Of a stretch of 64,000 nt of DNA, positions 21,007 to 33,271 are shown piece after piece (within the stretch, counting starts at the first letter, position 1; each line of letters begins with the position of its first letter). The DNA is taken from the NCBI GenBank assembly GCA_003117195.1, contig BDSI01000015.1:48501-112500 (forward strand). Reading direction: 5' to 3'. The position numbers and the translations under genes were made by a program. Source of the DNA: Eudorina sp. 2006-703-Eu-15 (taxonomy: Eukaryota > Chlorophyta > Chlorophyceae > Chlamydomonadales > Volvocaceae). Below the pieces are notes generated by a model. It had not been told where the DNA came from and did no database searches. It saw nothing but the letters and a program-made list of their open reading frames with translations.

Positions 21007-23733
21007 ATGCGGCTTTCGAGCGGGAGCACGCTGGTCCTGTGTTTCGCTGCCGTCATGGCACTACTGGTTCCCACAGCCTCGGCGTTGTGCAGGAAGCCTA
21101 TGCGCGGGGCGACTCTTGCCGAGCCCCCTGTCGTGGTCTGGGGCTCCGAAACCATGTGAGTCACTGGGCTATGCACATTGGTCGTCTGCCGTACATGACT
21201 GTGCAGAGATGCACTCGAGTGTGTTTTCGCTGGATGGCTAAAAGCTGATCCGTGGTGGGTCGCAGTCAACCCTTGATGAGTAATGTTCCGTACACCCACC
21301 CATACCTGCTTGCTGGCACATGCAGGATCGGGTTCGGCAGCGGTTTCCGTGAGAGCCAGGGTGCCAAGCCCGGAGTGGAGGGCCCGTGGCTGGGCCCCTT
21401 GGTAACGGCCCTGATGCTGACGCTGATTTCGCGCTGGATGTTTCTCCACCGTCCCGCCAAGCCGTCCACCCTCTACTGGCTGGTCACATTCTACCCTTTT
21501 GCCACCGCCATTGTGGAGCTCATCCGGGTCAATTTCGACTCATCCCGCTTCGGTTTTCTGACGGCCGCTTGGCACAACCTGCCCGAGTACGGCATGCTGT
21601 TGTACATGTTGCAGAGCAAAAAGAACGCCGACAAGGTTAGCAAGCCTGTCGCATCACAAAATTTCAGCTAGCCGTCATCCTTCTTGCACCCATGGCTGTT
21701 TGGTTGTCGTGCATTGCTTCGAAGAGTGGCATCCCTTGCGAAGCGCGACTGCCAGTCCTTGCTGTTCCCCGCCTCTTACCCCGACCCTGCTCGCAGTACT
21801 TTCCCCTGGTGCTGCTGTGGGAGTGGGTCCTGCACGTCTGGATCATGTTCGTGCCCTCCCTCAACGGCATCATGCGCGGCGTCTTCTTCGCGGGCTTCGC
21901 CGAGCAGCTCACGGGCATCTGCTGCGACTTCTTGCTCATGGTTGTATTCACGTACATGTATTTCAGCGCCAAGGTTAAAGGCACTTCGGAGGCTCAGGGC
22001 ACGACCAACGTAGCAACCGAGGATCCCACCAAGTCCCTCAAGGTGCGGCGCTCCCCGTGGCTGCATACCGCTTGCGGTTATCCTGGCGTGCTGGTGGGGA
22101 CTAACCGCAGCGTGCGTCGCCCTTACATCCCCGCCTGGCCTGCCTGCCCCTGACGATCCCCCACCATATGGCCCCATATCCCCCATCCAGACGGCCTACC
22201 TGTACGCCATGTTGGGAGCCTACTGCCACATGCTGGAGATCGGGCCGCTGGGTGAGGACGCAGCAGAGGATGGAATTGGTTGGGACGGGATTAGGGCCCC
22301 AAAACCACTGGGCAGGGATAATAGGTCAGGGCTGTGATGGGCGACGAGCTGTGTGGTCACCTCTACGACACCTTGGTTGGAGCAGGTACAAATGAGCAGT
22401 TACAAATAATTTCACATTATTTCCGGAGGCTGACGTCAACAACGCTTCCGTTCCGCTCTGCTTGTCCCTTTGCGCAGTGGTCATGCTGAGCGGCATCGCA
22501 CCCCGTCCCTACCTGCCCGTCTGCATCATCGTGGCCTTCACGTCGCCCATCACCATGTACCTGTACGGCAAGTTCATCCAGGAGTACACGTCCGGCGCAG
22601 CTGCCTCCATCTCCGAGACCAAGGACGCCGTGAAGGGCAGTACGACACGGAAGCTTTTGGCGCTCGGTATCGTGCTGGGCCTCTCGTTCATCCTCAGCCC
22701 TGCACTCGTGCCGTACTGCCCGGGGACCGCCCCCGTGAAGCCCGGGGCATTGAACGCCACTGATGCCACCTGCACCTCCCTGCTTCCGACGCCCGCCGCG
22801 GCCCCTGCCATGTGCCTGTCCAAATCCAAGCTGACCGGTACGACAACCGTGTGGCCCAAGCCCGGCAAGGAGCAGGCCGTGATGGACATGGTGGCCACCA
22901 TGCCCGGACCGATTCGCTTGGAGGACGGGTCGCTCGGGTACGACATTGCATACGGCCGTGACCACGAGGGCCGCTTTGTGGTCAAGTTCTTCGAGTCCTG
23001 GAGCTCCATCACCTCCCTCTACCGCCACATCTACACGAGCCCCACGGTCAACCGAGTGTTCCGCAGTCCCGAGTTCGCTGCGCTGGTGGAGAAGCAGCTG
23101 CTCGAGGGCCCCTTCGAGGTGAGCGGCTGTGGGCGCTAAGACGCGCTCTGCGTTCTTTTACCAGAGTCCGGCTGTCCGGGTCTCCGGGATACAGCACCTG
23201 TACGTCCGACTTTCTGTAATGACAATTGCCTTTAAGGATAAAGCCTTTAAGGATGAAAGATGTTATAGCGGACCCCGCGGGTCATCGGTGACAACGGCGA
23301 CAGCCGAGGCTTTCTCATCATACACTGCACCGAACTTGCGCCACAATGGCGCACCGGACAGGCTCCACAAATGCACCGAAACACTCCCCGGGCCCACACT
23401 ACCAGGAAACCACCCCGTTCCTGAGATCCAACCCCGGCTAGGGATGAAGCCCGCTCAGGGGGATTAAGCCACCAGGGCGCCCTTAATATACTGCCTTATT
23501 ATATGTATGAGCAATAAGTTATGGACATGGGGACGTGTACGGATGTGTGTCCTTCATTTTTTCCCGCTGACCCTCATCGTACCGCGCAGGCCGCCGTCCC
23601 CTGCACCGAGGCCCAGTCTGAGGCGGTGCCCGTCACCCTGCCCTTCTCCACCATCGTTGATGCCCCGGTGGACTGCCTGTGGGCCAAGTTCGACAACTGG
23701 TGCGGAGACAGCAGCTGGGTGTCCCGGTCCAAG
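21007..23733 (+). pseudogene. G2: array gene truncated after exon 6
   Basis: Exons 1-6 are intact and match G1: 21007-21155, 21326-21635, 21797-22042, 22191-22251, 22478-23118 and 23590-23733. They code residues 1-517: signal peptide, membrane region, ABM-like domain and the first strand of the SRPBCC domain. Intron 6 stops after 110 bases at 23843, where element sequence from inside T1 begins, so exons 7-9 are absent. If transcribed, exon 6 (ending in phase 0) could splice onto T1 exon 2 of the second element copy, whose acceptor is in phase 2, so the fusion would be out of frame. The SRPBCC domain is lost and a non-functional copy is likely. Confidence 0.9.
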
Positions 23734-23843
23734 GTGGGTGCGCGGCAGCTCTCCAGGGGTAACGGTTGGTACAGGTAAATAAAGTGAGAAGGGAGAGGTG
23801 GTACGGCGCCAACCGTAAATCAGCTCAACCACACCTGTACACA

Positions 23844-25136
23844 AACTGAGGGCGCCACCCCGTCAGCTAGCACCAGCAGTGCCGCCAAGACGACCAAGGG
23901 CAAGAAGAAAAAGAATGAGTCAGCCTGGCCGCGCGTGCATTGCAGTTCGCTGCTGCGTGTGTCCGTGCTAACCAAGTTGGCAGCTGCAACAAAGAAGAGG
24001 GGTGCTTCCATGTCGCCGGCGGAGGTGGACGCGTTTTTCGACAGTGTCAGGAAAGAGGTGAAAGACAAAGTGACCGCTGACGAGGAAGCATCCAGGAAGG
24101 AGGGGAACACAGAAGAGGCCAATCAACTGGCGGCTCACCTGAAGGCCATTACGAAGCTGGAGGCAATCCACCAGCAGAGGAAGGGGGCCACATGGAACAG
24201 CCTGGTTTGGACCTGGGTGACCAACATCAATGGACACGGGTGAGTGGAAACGAGGAAGCAGAATGCAGGGGGCGGGGGGCAGCAAGGGGCGGGCGGGGCG
24301 GGGCTTAACAAACAGTGGGGGATACAAATGGGAGTGTCGTGGAGGCGGGGGTAATGATTGGATTTCATTGGTGGCGAGGGTGGTTGAACTAGCGTTCACG
24401 CAAGGGGCCGGGGAGGGGCGGGGGGAAGGGGGGGAGGAGGTCGGGAAGTAAGGGGGAGGGAAGTTTCGGTATTTATATCATCAGGGTGTGTGGGGAGGGG
24501 AAATAATCCAAAAGAACAGCACAGGGCACAGGGCATCTGCATCCTGAAAAACACCCCTGGGATCCTGTGTACCTTTAGTGTAGGTCCAAGGTTAGGAAGG
24601 GGGGCAAGTTCAGCGTCGCTGCCCTCCAGAATGAGAACCAAGAAACCGAGCTGAAGGAGGCCGCTAAAGTTCTCCAGCGCTTCTCCGACCTAGGTCACGG
24701 ACTGGCCGGTGTGGAGACCATCAAACCGGCCCAGTTGCAGCAGCAGGCCATGCGCGAGGCCGCGCACCAGAAGCGCAAGGCGGCGGAGGACCGCATGGAG
24801 GAGCAGCAGAGGAAACAGTGCAAGTTGATGGAGGAGGTGGTCGAAGTTGTTAAGGTACGCTTTCAGGGGGGGGATCGACTTCTCATTAACGGGTTTGTGA
24901 GTCCACGAGCACCTATCGTCGTTTGTTGATGGATTTGAGCAAATGCCCTGTGTTGTGTGCATGGGCCACAGGAGAAGGCGGGGCAGCAGGGAGACCTGTG
25001 CGAGCAAATCGCCCGCAGCAACGACCTTAAGGAGAAGGATATCGCAGTCAAGGCGGATATCGCATCCATGATGCGCCAACTCATCGGACACTACGTGGCG
25101 GCCCAGCAGGCGCGTCAGCAGCCCTCCCAGCCGTGA
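23844..25136 (+). pseudogene. T1 copy 2, lacking its N-terminus
   Basis: Exon 1 is cut at the duplication junction and retains 23844-24239, equivalent to T1 residues from about 110. Exons 2 (24584-24854) and 3 (24972-25136) are complete, with the same splice sites. The first in-frame ATG left is at 23935. The lysine cluster, tryptophan-bearing region and coiled-coil part remain. One substitution changes Lys to Met near the middle of exon 2. Confidence 0.85.
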
Positions 25137-26028
25137 CTGTTTCCATGTGCGCCTCGAAGGGGAAAAAATGTGCCGCACTCACATCACACTCCCATGCGCG
25201 CGGACTACGAATACTGTTGCGTATGCAGGTTTTTTTAATGGTTTGCTAGTGGATGCGCGTCAGTTTCGGCGATCCTTCAGGCCTGCGGGTGTAGCATGGC
25301 CGTGTTCGTTCGGGTGGTACTTCTAGGCCACGCATTACGGATCATACTGATTTTCTATGCTTTTATATCCAGGTGTCTACGCTTTTATTTCCAAGTGTCG
25401 GCAAAGGTCAGATTCGTCCGGGAGCAAAGGGGGTGTAGCGTGGATCGATGCGTTTTGCTTGTTTGCTTTACCCTAGCACTAATAGTTCACGCATCCTTGT
25501 CAAAAAAAAATAATCATGCTTTATTGTGATTAAATTCCAAATGTCGGCAAAGGGCAGAGGTCGTCAAGCCCTGAGGGGGTGGCTCTTGTTGTTGGCTTTA
25601 TCTCGAGGTGATGCTGTGTTGCTAAACAGACCCGAATCGGTTGGTCTTATAAAATAAGAATTGTAAAAGTCAACGGAATTATGGTGTGCGGTCAAGAAAT
25701 GTGAGAAAGGGTGGGCAGAACGGATGCGCCAGCCGTGACGGTTAATCAACGAACCTGTGGGTGTTGGCGGGTCGGCGGGCGGGGATGCTATACCCCCCTT
25801 TGACCCGTAGTACATATGGCCCAGGTAACCCACGACACCCACGAGACCCATCGTACCCATCATACATCAGAGACCCATGTTATTCGCAATCAACAGCTAC
25901 GGTCACAAGGCCCAACGGATGGTTTGAGCGCAGTTCAGGCAAAGACATAAAAGCGGCGCTGCATCAGTATGTTCTCACGACAGACTCTCACAAATTTTAA
26001 CACTGTTTTGTTCTGAGTATAGCGCACG
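25137..26028. other. Element-internal region between T1 and T2, second copy, no gene seen
   Basis: Near-identical copy of 12872-13764, with a shorter C run near 25790-25800. No domain-bearing frame. Confidence 0.5.
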
Positions 26029-29000
26029 ATGGACGTAGAGGAAAGGATCGCCGCCTTGAACAGGAATCAGCTACTGCCAGGCGTCGAGCATGTTGAGCGA
26101 GATGACTCTCTGCAGGCTGCTTTTGAGGGAAAAGTGCAATTTAAGCAACTCAACTTGATAGCAGGATGCGGCGGCTCGGGAAAGACCACAGTAGCCATCG
26201 CAACTACGTGCATCATCTTATGCGGAGGTCGCCTAGGCCGCGAGTGCTTCGATCCCTATCCTTCCATCGAGTTCAACGGCGAACTCTATCCTCCACGTGC
26301 CCTAATAATCGAGGGCGAGGGCCGCATCGCCTACGCCAAGGAGCTGCTTTACAACATGTGCGCACCGGATGGCTTCTCACCATCCTTTAACGCATTCGAC
26401 CAGGTAAGCACGCACTAAGATGCAATGTGAAGCAAACAATAACTCCTAGTTTGCGCCGAGGTGATGGGACAGGTGACGAAACCTTTTACGTGACTCCCCA
26501 TCCGCAGATCAAGTTCGTCGAGGCCGGCACCCCGCAGCGCCTTTATCTTGACAACGACTTTCTGTTCGGTAGTCGGCGTGGAAAGTGCCTTTTGGAAGAC
26601 CTCGAACAGCGCCTGAAGGACCCTTCGGTCGTCGTCGTGGTTATTGACTCGCTGCTCACCGTTCTCGGCGGTGGCCAGGAGGTAATAATACCTGTAACCT
26701 GGGTGATGGGCACGAGACACAGCTATGTAGTGATAGATGTGTAAAGTTCGGCCCCTTTCGTTCGCCCCTTGCAACTTGAGTGTCGTGACCGCTGGGTGGA
26801 GCGCCCCCTGCATTCTACCCGCTCTACCCTATACTCCATTCCTATGCCTAGAAATAGGCGCTGACCGGAATGTCCCTGCACCCCCCCTCCCCCCCCCCCC
26901 CGCTCCTTCTCGCCCCCCTCGTCCCCCGTAGTCTGCAAACGACGGAAGAATGATGCAGACGATCATGATGAGGCTGGCTCATTTGGCAGACGTGAACGGT
27001 GTGACGATCATGCTCATCCACCACGCAAACAAGAAGGGGCAGGAAGCCATCGCCAAGGGCAGCGACCCTCCGCAAGCATCATTGGTGGCGCTGCAGCCAT
27101 AACCAATGTCCCCGGCAGGTAACCTTCGTCGCCCCGGTGGTGTCATCCGACGGTGTGGCGGACCCTGAGTGGAAGCTGGTGAGTTGGCACGGGACAGAAT
27201 GTTTACTATGCAACCTAACCCCCTAGAGGGCGGAATTCGGCTATCAGATTAGGGTCACTTTCTTGGATTTTTGTGCCTTGCCCTTCCCACCTCCGCCCCC
27301 CCCCCCCTCCCACCGTCACAATGTTGGTGTATGTGCCGCGCCCCTCCCCACCGCCGACCCTTCCATGCTTGGCAGTGCACGACCTTTTATTGACTCCCCT
27401 CCCCCCTCTCCATGCTCTCACCTACACGTACACAGCTTATGAGTGTCAAGTCCAACTGCGCGGAAACAAACTCCGTCACCTACTTCCGTGTTGCGAGGGA
27501 CCCGTCTGGGGCCATCAGCATTCCCAACGAGACCCCGCCTGCTCACGTCGTGCGTGATGCGTCGTCAAGGGCGCAGGCAGAGCTGCAGCGCGAACAAGAG
27601 GGCATCGCCACCATCCTAAGATGTATCCACAACGCAGGGTACGCATTCCCTCCTAGGTTTGTGTGCGTGTGTGATTATAGGGTGGTGTACGACAAGTAGT
27701 CAAGAAATCGATCTTTCCATTAATGTCTGAGAGGCTTTCATAGGTATTGTAGCTCTGCCTTTCCTGCCCCTGATGCACACAGATGCCCGCGGCCTGCCTC
27801 AGTGCACCTCGCTCCTTCCCCTTTTTCATCGGTCCCACAGGCGGCACGGGGCGGCGTGGGCAGCCATCGACACTCAAATGCAGGGGGCGGGCTACAAGCC
27901 TGCAGAGCTCCAGAAGACGCGGGCCTTCCTGCTGGACAAGTGCATGATCCGCGAGGACAGTGGAGGGTGAGACATGTCATTCCTGCCCCCAGCTTGGTAT
28001 CCGAGGAGCATTGTTTTATCTCTGACCTGCCCGCATTGTATTCGTCCAGAGGGGATTGTGATGCCACCACTGCCCCCCACCCACCCAGATGCATTACTAC
28101 GCCTCCCCCCTGCCCGGGCCCCCCCCTCGCTCCCGACCGCACACCTGTGCAGGTCAGTCTCGAGATGCTTCCTCACGCCTGACGGCGTGTCAGGCATGAA
28201 GGCGCTGGAAGACTGCAAGAAAGCCAAGAACAGCGCTCGTGGAGGCCCCAGGCTGGCTGCTGCACCACCTGCGGTCTCCAGGCATTGGTGGCAGCAGCAG
28301 CCCCCCGCCCCGCCCCCTGCCGCCCCCAGGCCTGGGGATGACCGGCCGCCTCACCCCAAGTATGGCCGCACCGCCACCACCTCTATGCCTTTCTACGCCC
28401 CCGCCACCGGGACTACCCAGCCCATCCGCCAGGGGTACTGCCCGTCGCCACCGGCAGGCTTGCAGGACCGCTGGCCCCTGCACGGTGCCGCTGCCGCCGA
28501 CCAATTTGCCGCCTCCTCCGCCCCCCAGCCGATGCCACCTCCCCCGCCGCCTCCATTGCACCGGTACGACGACCACCTGCCTGCCGCTGCTGGCTACAAC
28601 CCTTCCGGCTTCATCTCTGGTGCCGCTCCAGTGCAACCACAGCAGCAACCTCCCCGATCACCTTTCGGCTGCAACACCGCCAACGCCGCCAGCGCCGCCA
28701 TAGCGTTCAACCCCTCATGCCTGCAGGGGTGCTGCCGACCCCCTTCTGTGCAGCACAGCGGGCACCCACACAGCACCGCCGCCGCCCCTCAGCCCTCCGC
28801 CTCCCCCGTCTTCCGGCTGTTTCGGGCGCCGCAGCAGCAGCCACCGTTGCAAGCGTGCAGTGACGCGCCGCCCGCCGCCGCCCCCGCCCCCCGCACCACC
28901 TCGGCACCATCAGCAAGTGGGCACGAGCAGCCGCTTCCCTCGTCCCGGGTTGGTAGCGCCGCAGTTGCCGCCGCTGCCGCCGCTGCACCTTCCCCCTGGC

Positions 29001-29662
29001 CGCCCCTATCATCGGTGCAGCACAGCGGACACCCACACAGCACCGCCGCCGCCCCTCAGCCCTCCGCCTCCCCCGTCTTCCGGCTGTTTCGGGCGCCGCA
29101 GCAGCAGCCACCGTTGCAAGCGTGCAGTGACGCGCCGCCCGCCGCCGCCCCCGCCCCCCGCACCACCTCGGCACCATCAGCAAGTGGGCACGAGCAGCCG
29201 CTTCCCTCGTCCCGGGTTGGTAGCGCCGCAGTTGCCGCCGCCGCCGCCGCTGCACCTCCCCCCTGGCCGCCCCTATCATCGGTGCAGCACAGCGGACACC
29301 CACACAGCACCGCCGCCGCCCCTCAGCCCTCCGCCTCCCCGTCTTCCGGCTGTTTCGGGCGCCGCAGCAGCAGCCACCGTTGCAAGCGTGCAGTGACGCG
29401 CCGCCCGCCGCCGCCCCCGCCCCGCGCACCACCTCGGCACCATCAGCAAGTGGGCATGAGCAGCCGCTTCCCTCGTCCCGGGTTGGTAGCGCCGCAGTTG
29501 CCGCCGCCGCCGCCGCTGCACCGTCCCCCGGCCGCCCCTATCATCGGTGCAGCACAGCGGGCACCCACACAGCACCGCCGCCGCCCCTCAGCCCTCCGCC
29601 TCCCCCGTCTTCCGGCTGTTTCGGGCGCCGCAGCAGCAGCCACCGTTGCAAGCGTGCAGTGA
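26029..29662 (+). pseudogene. T2 copy 2, RepA-like ATPase with two one-base deletions in exon 3
   Basis: Exons are at 26029-26403, 26508-26681, 26932-27178, 27436-27638, 27841-27966 and 28153 onward. Exon 3 is 247 bp against 249 in copy 1: one G is missing at 27057-27059 and one C at 27110-27113. This breaks the frame after the LIHHANKKG block. Both are homopolymer changes, so consensus error is possible. Exon 6 here has an extra C in its Pro-rich start, which gives a more natural sequence (DDRPPHPKYGRT...) than copy 1. The minisatellite follows and the frame stops at 29662; a tail frame ends at 30564. Confidence 0.75.
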
Positions 29663-30198
29663 CGCGCCGCCCGCCGCCGCCCCCGCCCGCGCACCACCTC
29701 GGCACCATCAGCAAGTGGGACTGAGCAGCCGCTTCCATCGTCCCGGGTTGGTAGCGCCGCAGTTGCCGCCGCCGCCGCCGCTGCACCGTCCCCCGGCCGC
29801 CCCTATCATCGGTGCAGCACAGCGGGCACCCACACAGCACCGCCGCCGCCCCTCAGCCCTCCGCCTCCCCCGTCTTCCGGCTGTTTCGGGCGCCGCAGCA
29901 GCAGCCACCGTTGCAAGCGTGCAGTGACGCGCCGCCCGCCGCCGCCCCCGCCCCTCGCACCACCTCGGCACCACCAGCAAGTGGGCACGAGCAGCCGCTT
30001 CCCTCGTCCCGGGTTGGTAGCGCCGCAGTTGCCGCCGCCGCCGCCGCTGCACCGTCCCCCTGGCCGCCCCTATCATCGGTGCAGCACAGCGGACACCCAC
30101 ACAGCACCGCCGCCGCCCCTCAGCCCTCCGCCTCCCCCGTCTTCCGGCTGTTTCGGGCGCCGCAGCAGCAGCCACCGTTGCAAGCGTGCAGTGACGCG
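28749..30198 (+). repeat. Coding minisatellite, second copy
   Basis: Unit starts are at 28749, 29016, 29283, 29548, 29813 and 30080, so periods are 267, 267, 265, 265 and 267. Copy 1 has 267, 266, 266, 266 and 267. The differing lengths all sit in C runs, so frame inference across the tail is unsafe. Confidence 0.9.
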
Positions 30199-31012
30199 CA
30201 GCCTCCCAATGGAACCACCCATGTGATGCGGTACAGCCGCGGTTTAGTGAATGGACCCGCCGTGCCGGACACCACTGCAGCACCCAAGTCCACCGCTAAC
30301 CACAGGAAGCGGCCAAACGACGGGTCCTCCACCGGCAACGTCGCTCAGCCGCCACCTACCCGCTCCCGGGCTGATTTACCCGCCCCCGGGCACAGGGGTA
30401 TGGCTAAACGGTCTGTGGCATTACAGCCGCGGGATCAGAACACCACCCTACACCACCGCCGCATACCTAACAGGCAGAGCTACCCATGCACTTCCGTCCA
30501 CGGTGTTTGGTGGGGAAACCCGTACCTGGTCAACGGGGCACCGAAGGTGCCACCAGGGTTGTAAACGACCACTATAACAACTGTCTTGGCGCAGGGGGCG
30601 GGTTTTGTGCAGTTTTTAGGTTCCCGCTGTCAGTCCAATTGTTTTTGTAAGATGGTGGTGGTGGGTGGTGGTGGGCCCCAAACCCGTGTCTGTCGACATA
30701 TGTCCTCTGAGGTTGAGTGGACGTCTCTCCATCAAGTTAATGCGCGGTTCGGTATAACTCGTGGTAACAAAACATTTATGTGACTGGTATTATGTGTGTG
30801 GTTTTTCTCGCAACCCCCCTCCCACGCCCCCCCCCCCCCCGTGGACCGCGAACCTCTCATGGGATGTTAGCAATAGAAGCTCGACAGCAAAAACCCAGGT
30901 GTCGGCACTCTGGGGGTATTATGCGGTCTGCTGTATGTCAGTGTGGCCTGACAGGCTGCGTGTGTGGGGGCGTGCTTGTACGGCAATGACACGATGTTGT
31001 AACAGTCAGACG

Positions 31013-32291
31013 TTAAAAATTGTCCAGTAGCTGCTGCCCCTCCGGGGAGTCCAAGAAAGCGCGCACACGCCTGGCGTTCGACCTTTCCCAGTCATTGCCA
31101 ACTCCCCTCAACACCGCCTGCTCCCACCCCTCCATAGAGAGCAGAAACCTCTCCCACGGATATACTTCCTGTTGACACGCATGTAAAAATTCATCAGCTG
31201 GCAGCAAAGCATGAAGACCACGCTTGCCCTTGGGAGAGATTGGCGCCAAGTGCCTGAAATCATTCCAAACTTTGCCTTCATTGCGCCAAACAGGAACTCA
31301 ACGACCACCCTGTACCTTCGCACAAGCCTGTTGTACGACCGCTGGTCGTTGGCCAAACCTGTGCCCCTCGCGGCCTCTTGATGGGCGTCACTAGTCCGCA
31401 AGATTCAAACCCATTGTCCGCGAGCAATGTCTGCCCAGGTGCAAAGTACTGGCCCCTGCGGGTAAAGAGGTCAGATGCACGGTAGGCTACTCCATCATGC
31501 GTTTTCCCCGTAAAGCCTGTACGCACTGCCAGGATACGCCCTCGCCAATCACAAACAACTAAGTGGTTCAAAAAATGTCTTTTCTTGCGCCCGTTGTAGA
31601 ATAACGGCTCATCCGCACCGGGGCGCTGAATGTACTGAGCGGTCCCATCCACGACACCGATGGGCGACTGACCGCCTAGCGGCGGCATACTACTTGCCAA
31701 CGTCCGCCTAGAAGCGGGGTCAGGCCACTGAACGCAGTCCTCCGTGGCCACCAAAACGCACTCGACGACGTGCCAGAAGTCCTCAGAGACGGACGCAATG
31801 TTGAGACCTGACATGGCGCACATGCGAACGAGGCGGTCGTTGTCCTTCAGACGCAGGAGGCAAAGGAAGACACGTGTCCGTGGATCAAGCTTGTGAGTCC
31901 GGCCACCTTTCGTAGCTTTCTGACGGTTGAGAGGCCTCCTGCCGCGCACATCACGAGGCTTAAGAAGGTAACTTTCTGGTCTGCCCGGGTCCATAACAAG
32001 AGCCATCAACTGGTCAAATTGAGATGGTGTAAAATTTGTGAGCGCCTTGAAAAGCGTTGGGTTGGTGACATACTGCGAGTACAGGTCGCGCGCAGGCCCG
32101 ACGCCATACGAAATGCTCATTCTGGAGCTGAAAACTGTGTTCACCAACGCCCCAAAGGAAGAACTAAGCAGCGATTGAGTCCCAGCGGCAGCGGCAAACG
32201 TAGCGATCGCTGTCCAGTCGATGTCACCGTCATCTTCTAAGAGTATTGTGCAAAGCACCAAGAGCAGCGTTAGGAAACCAATATCGTCCAT
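31013..32291 (-). pseudogene. T3 copy 2, transposase with two one-base deletions
   Basis: The minus-strand frame opens at 32291 with the same start and first 305 or so residues as T3, including Asp215 and Asp292. One base is missing in the C run at 31364-31367 (plus strand), before the catalytic Glu region, and another at 31153-31155. The remaining frame segments (31108-31401 and 31013-31249) carry the Glu332 region and the C-terminus. Both changes are in homopolymers and may be consensus errors; otherwise the copy is inactive. Confidence 0.88.
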
Positions 32292-32394
32292 CTGTGCAAT
32301 ATTTCAATTTAATTTTAAATAAAATTTGGGGGGGCCTTTAGGAAACATCATCCTATTTGGCCTGCAAGGCCGTACACTGAAATTTGCGGTGTCT

Positions 32395-32427
32395 CAAATT
32401 TGATGAAGGAGGTTTCCTAAAGACTCT
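32395..32427 (-). repeat. Right terminal inverted repeat of element copy 2
   Basis: Same 33 bp as 20130-20162, followed by ACT and the array sequence GTACTTGCG. No matching left repeat exists for this copy. Confidence 0.95.
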
Positions 32428-33271
32428 ACTGTACTTGCGATGGGAGGTTCCACCCTGTTTCACCGGTTGCTCGGCCCTGCTCGGCCGGCCGAGCGCGGCC
32501 GGGAGATCCCAGATCGGAGTTGGTGCATTCACATGCTACAGGGTCGGGCCCTGTCGTAAAACTATTGATATTTCGATATAAATTGTGGGAACGATACTTT
32601 CCGTCTGGGGGACTTCAGCCCACATTTACCCGTTCTGTATGTATTTGAGCACTACGTGCGGCTCTGTGCGTCTTGCAGATACGTCGATTGCCAAAGCGGG
32701 GTGATACCGCCCCTCGAAGCCGTCGCCACAGTAAGACTACCTGGTAAGTGCTGTGCCCGTGGTGGCAAATTTATGCTTGGAGCACGATGGCCATCATGCA
32801 GAGGGGCCCCACGCTCGCTGTGATATGGTGATGACGTACGATATGATGGCCATCACAGTAAAACTCGTTTATTTATTTATGTATTTGTAATGAGCCAATA
32901 AGGGCGCCTTCCGCTGACTTATACGAAGACACGCAGATAGGGCTCTTTGATGCTTCACCTGATGAATTTATTGTTACCAATGTTTCCCTTAATGAGTGAG
33001 GTTGATTGTGCTACTGTGCGCCCGCGATGTCGTAAAGTCTGCGACGTTCTCCGACACCACCAACATGTATAGAGATTGTCACTGCCAGCAACACCGGCAA
33101 CAATTTAAAATGAATATAATCTCCCACGCTTTCCCACCATTCTCAGTGGTATTGGGGGACTAACCGAATCTCATATCCTCTCCGCTGCAACCCCTCCGGT
33201 GTTGCGGGCGTTCTTCATGTGCAGGAGCGCACACAAGACGACGCTGATTCCAGATAACGACGCGCGTCAAG

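Larger units (their letters stand above)
23844..32427 (+). mobile_element. Second transposon copy, 5'-truncated by tandem duplication
   Basis: The sequence repeats 11579-20162 almost base for base (offset 12265), ending with the right inverted repeat at 32395-32427 and ACT at 32428-32430. It has no left inverted repeat and joins G2 intron 6 directly at 23843/23844 without evident microhomology. The downstream flank is the start of another array gene region, so this copy arose by duplicating 11579-23843 in tandem and not by transposition. It should not be mobilisable alone. One-base homopolymer differences break T2 and T3, and at least one true substitution (Lys to Met in T1 exon 2) separates the copies. 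Confidence 0.92.

Noticed and set aside
23844..32427. Second independent transposon insertion
   Set aside because: It has no left inverted repeat and no own target duplication, and its right flank is the same array site as copy 1; tandem duplication explains it.
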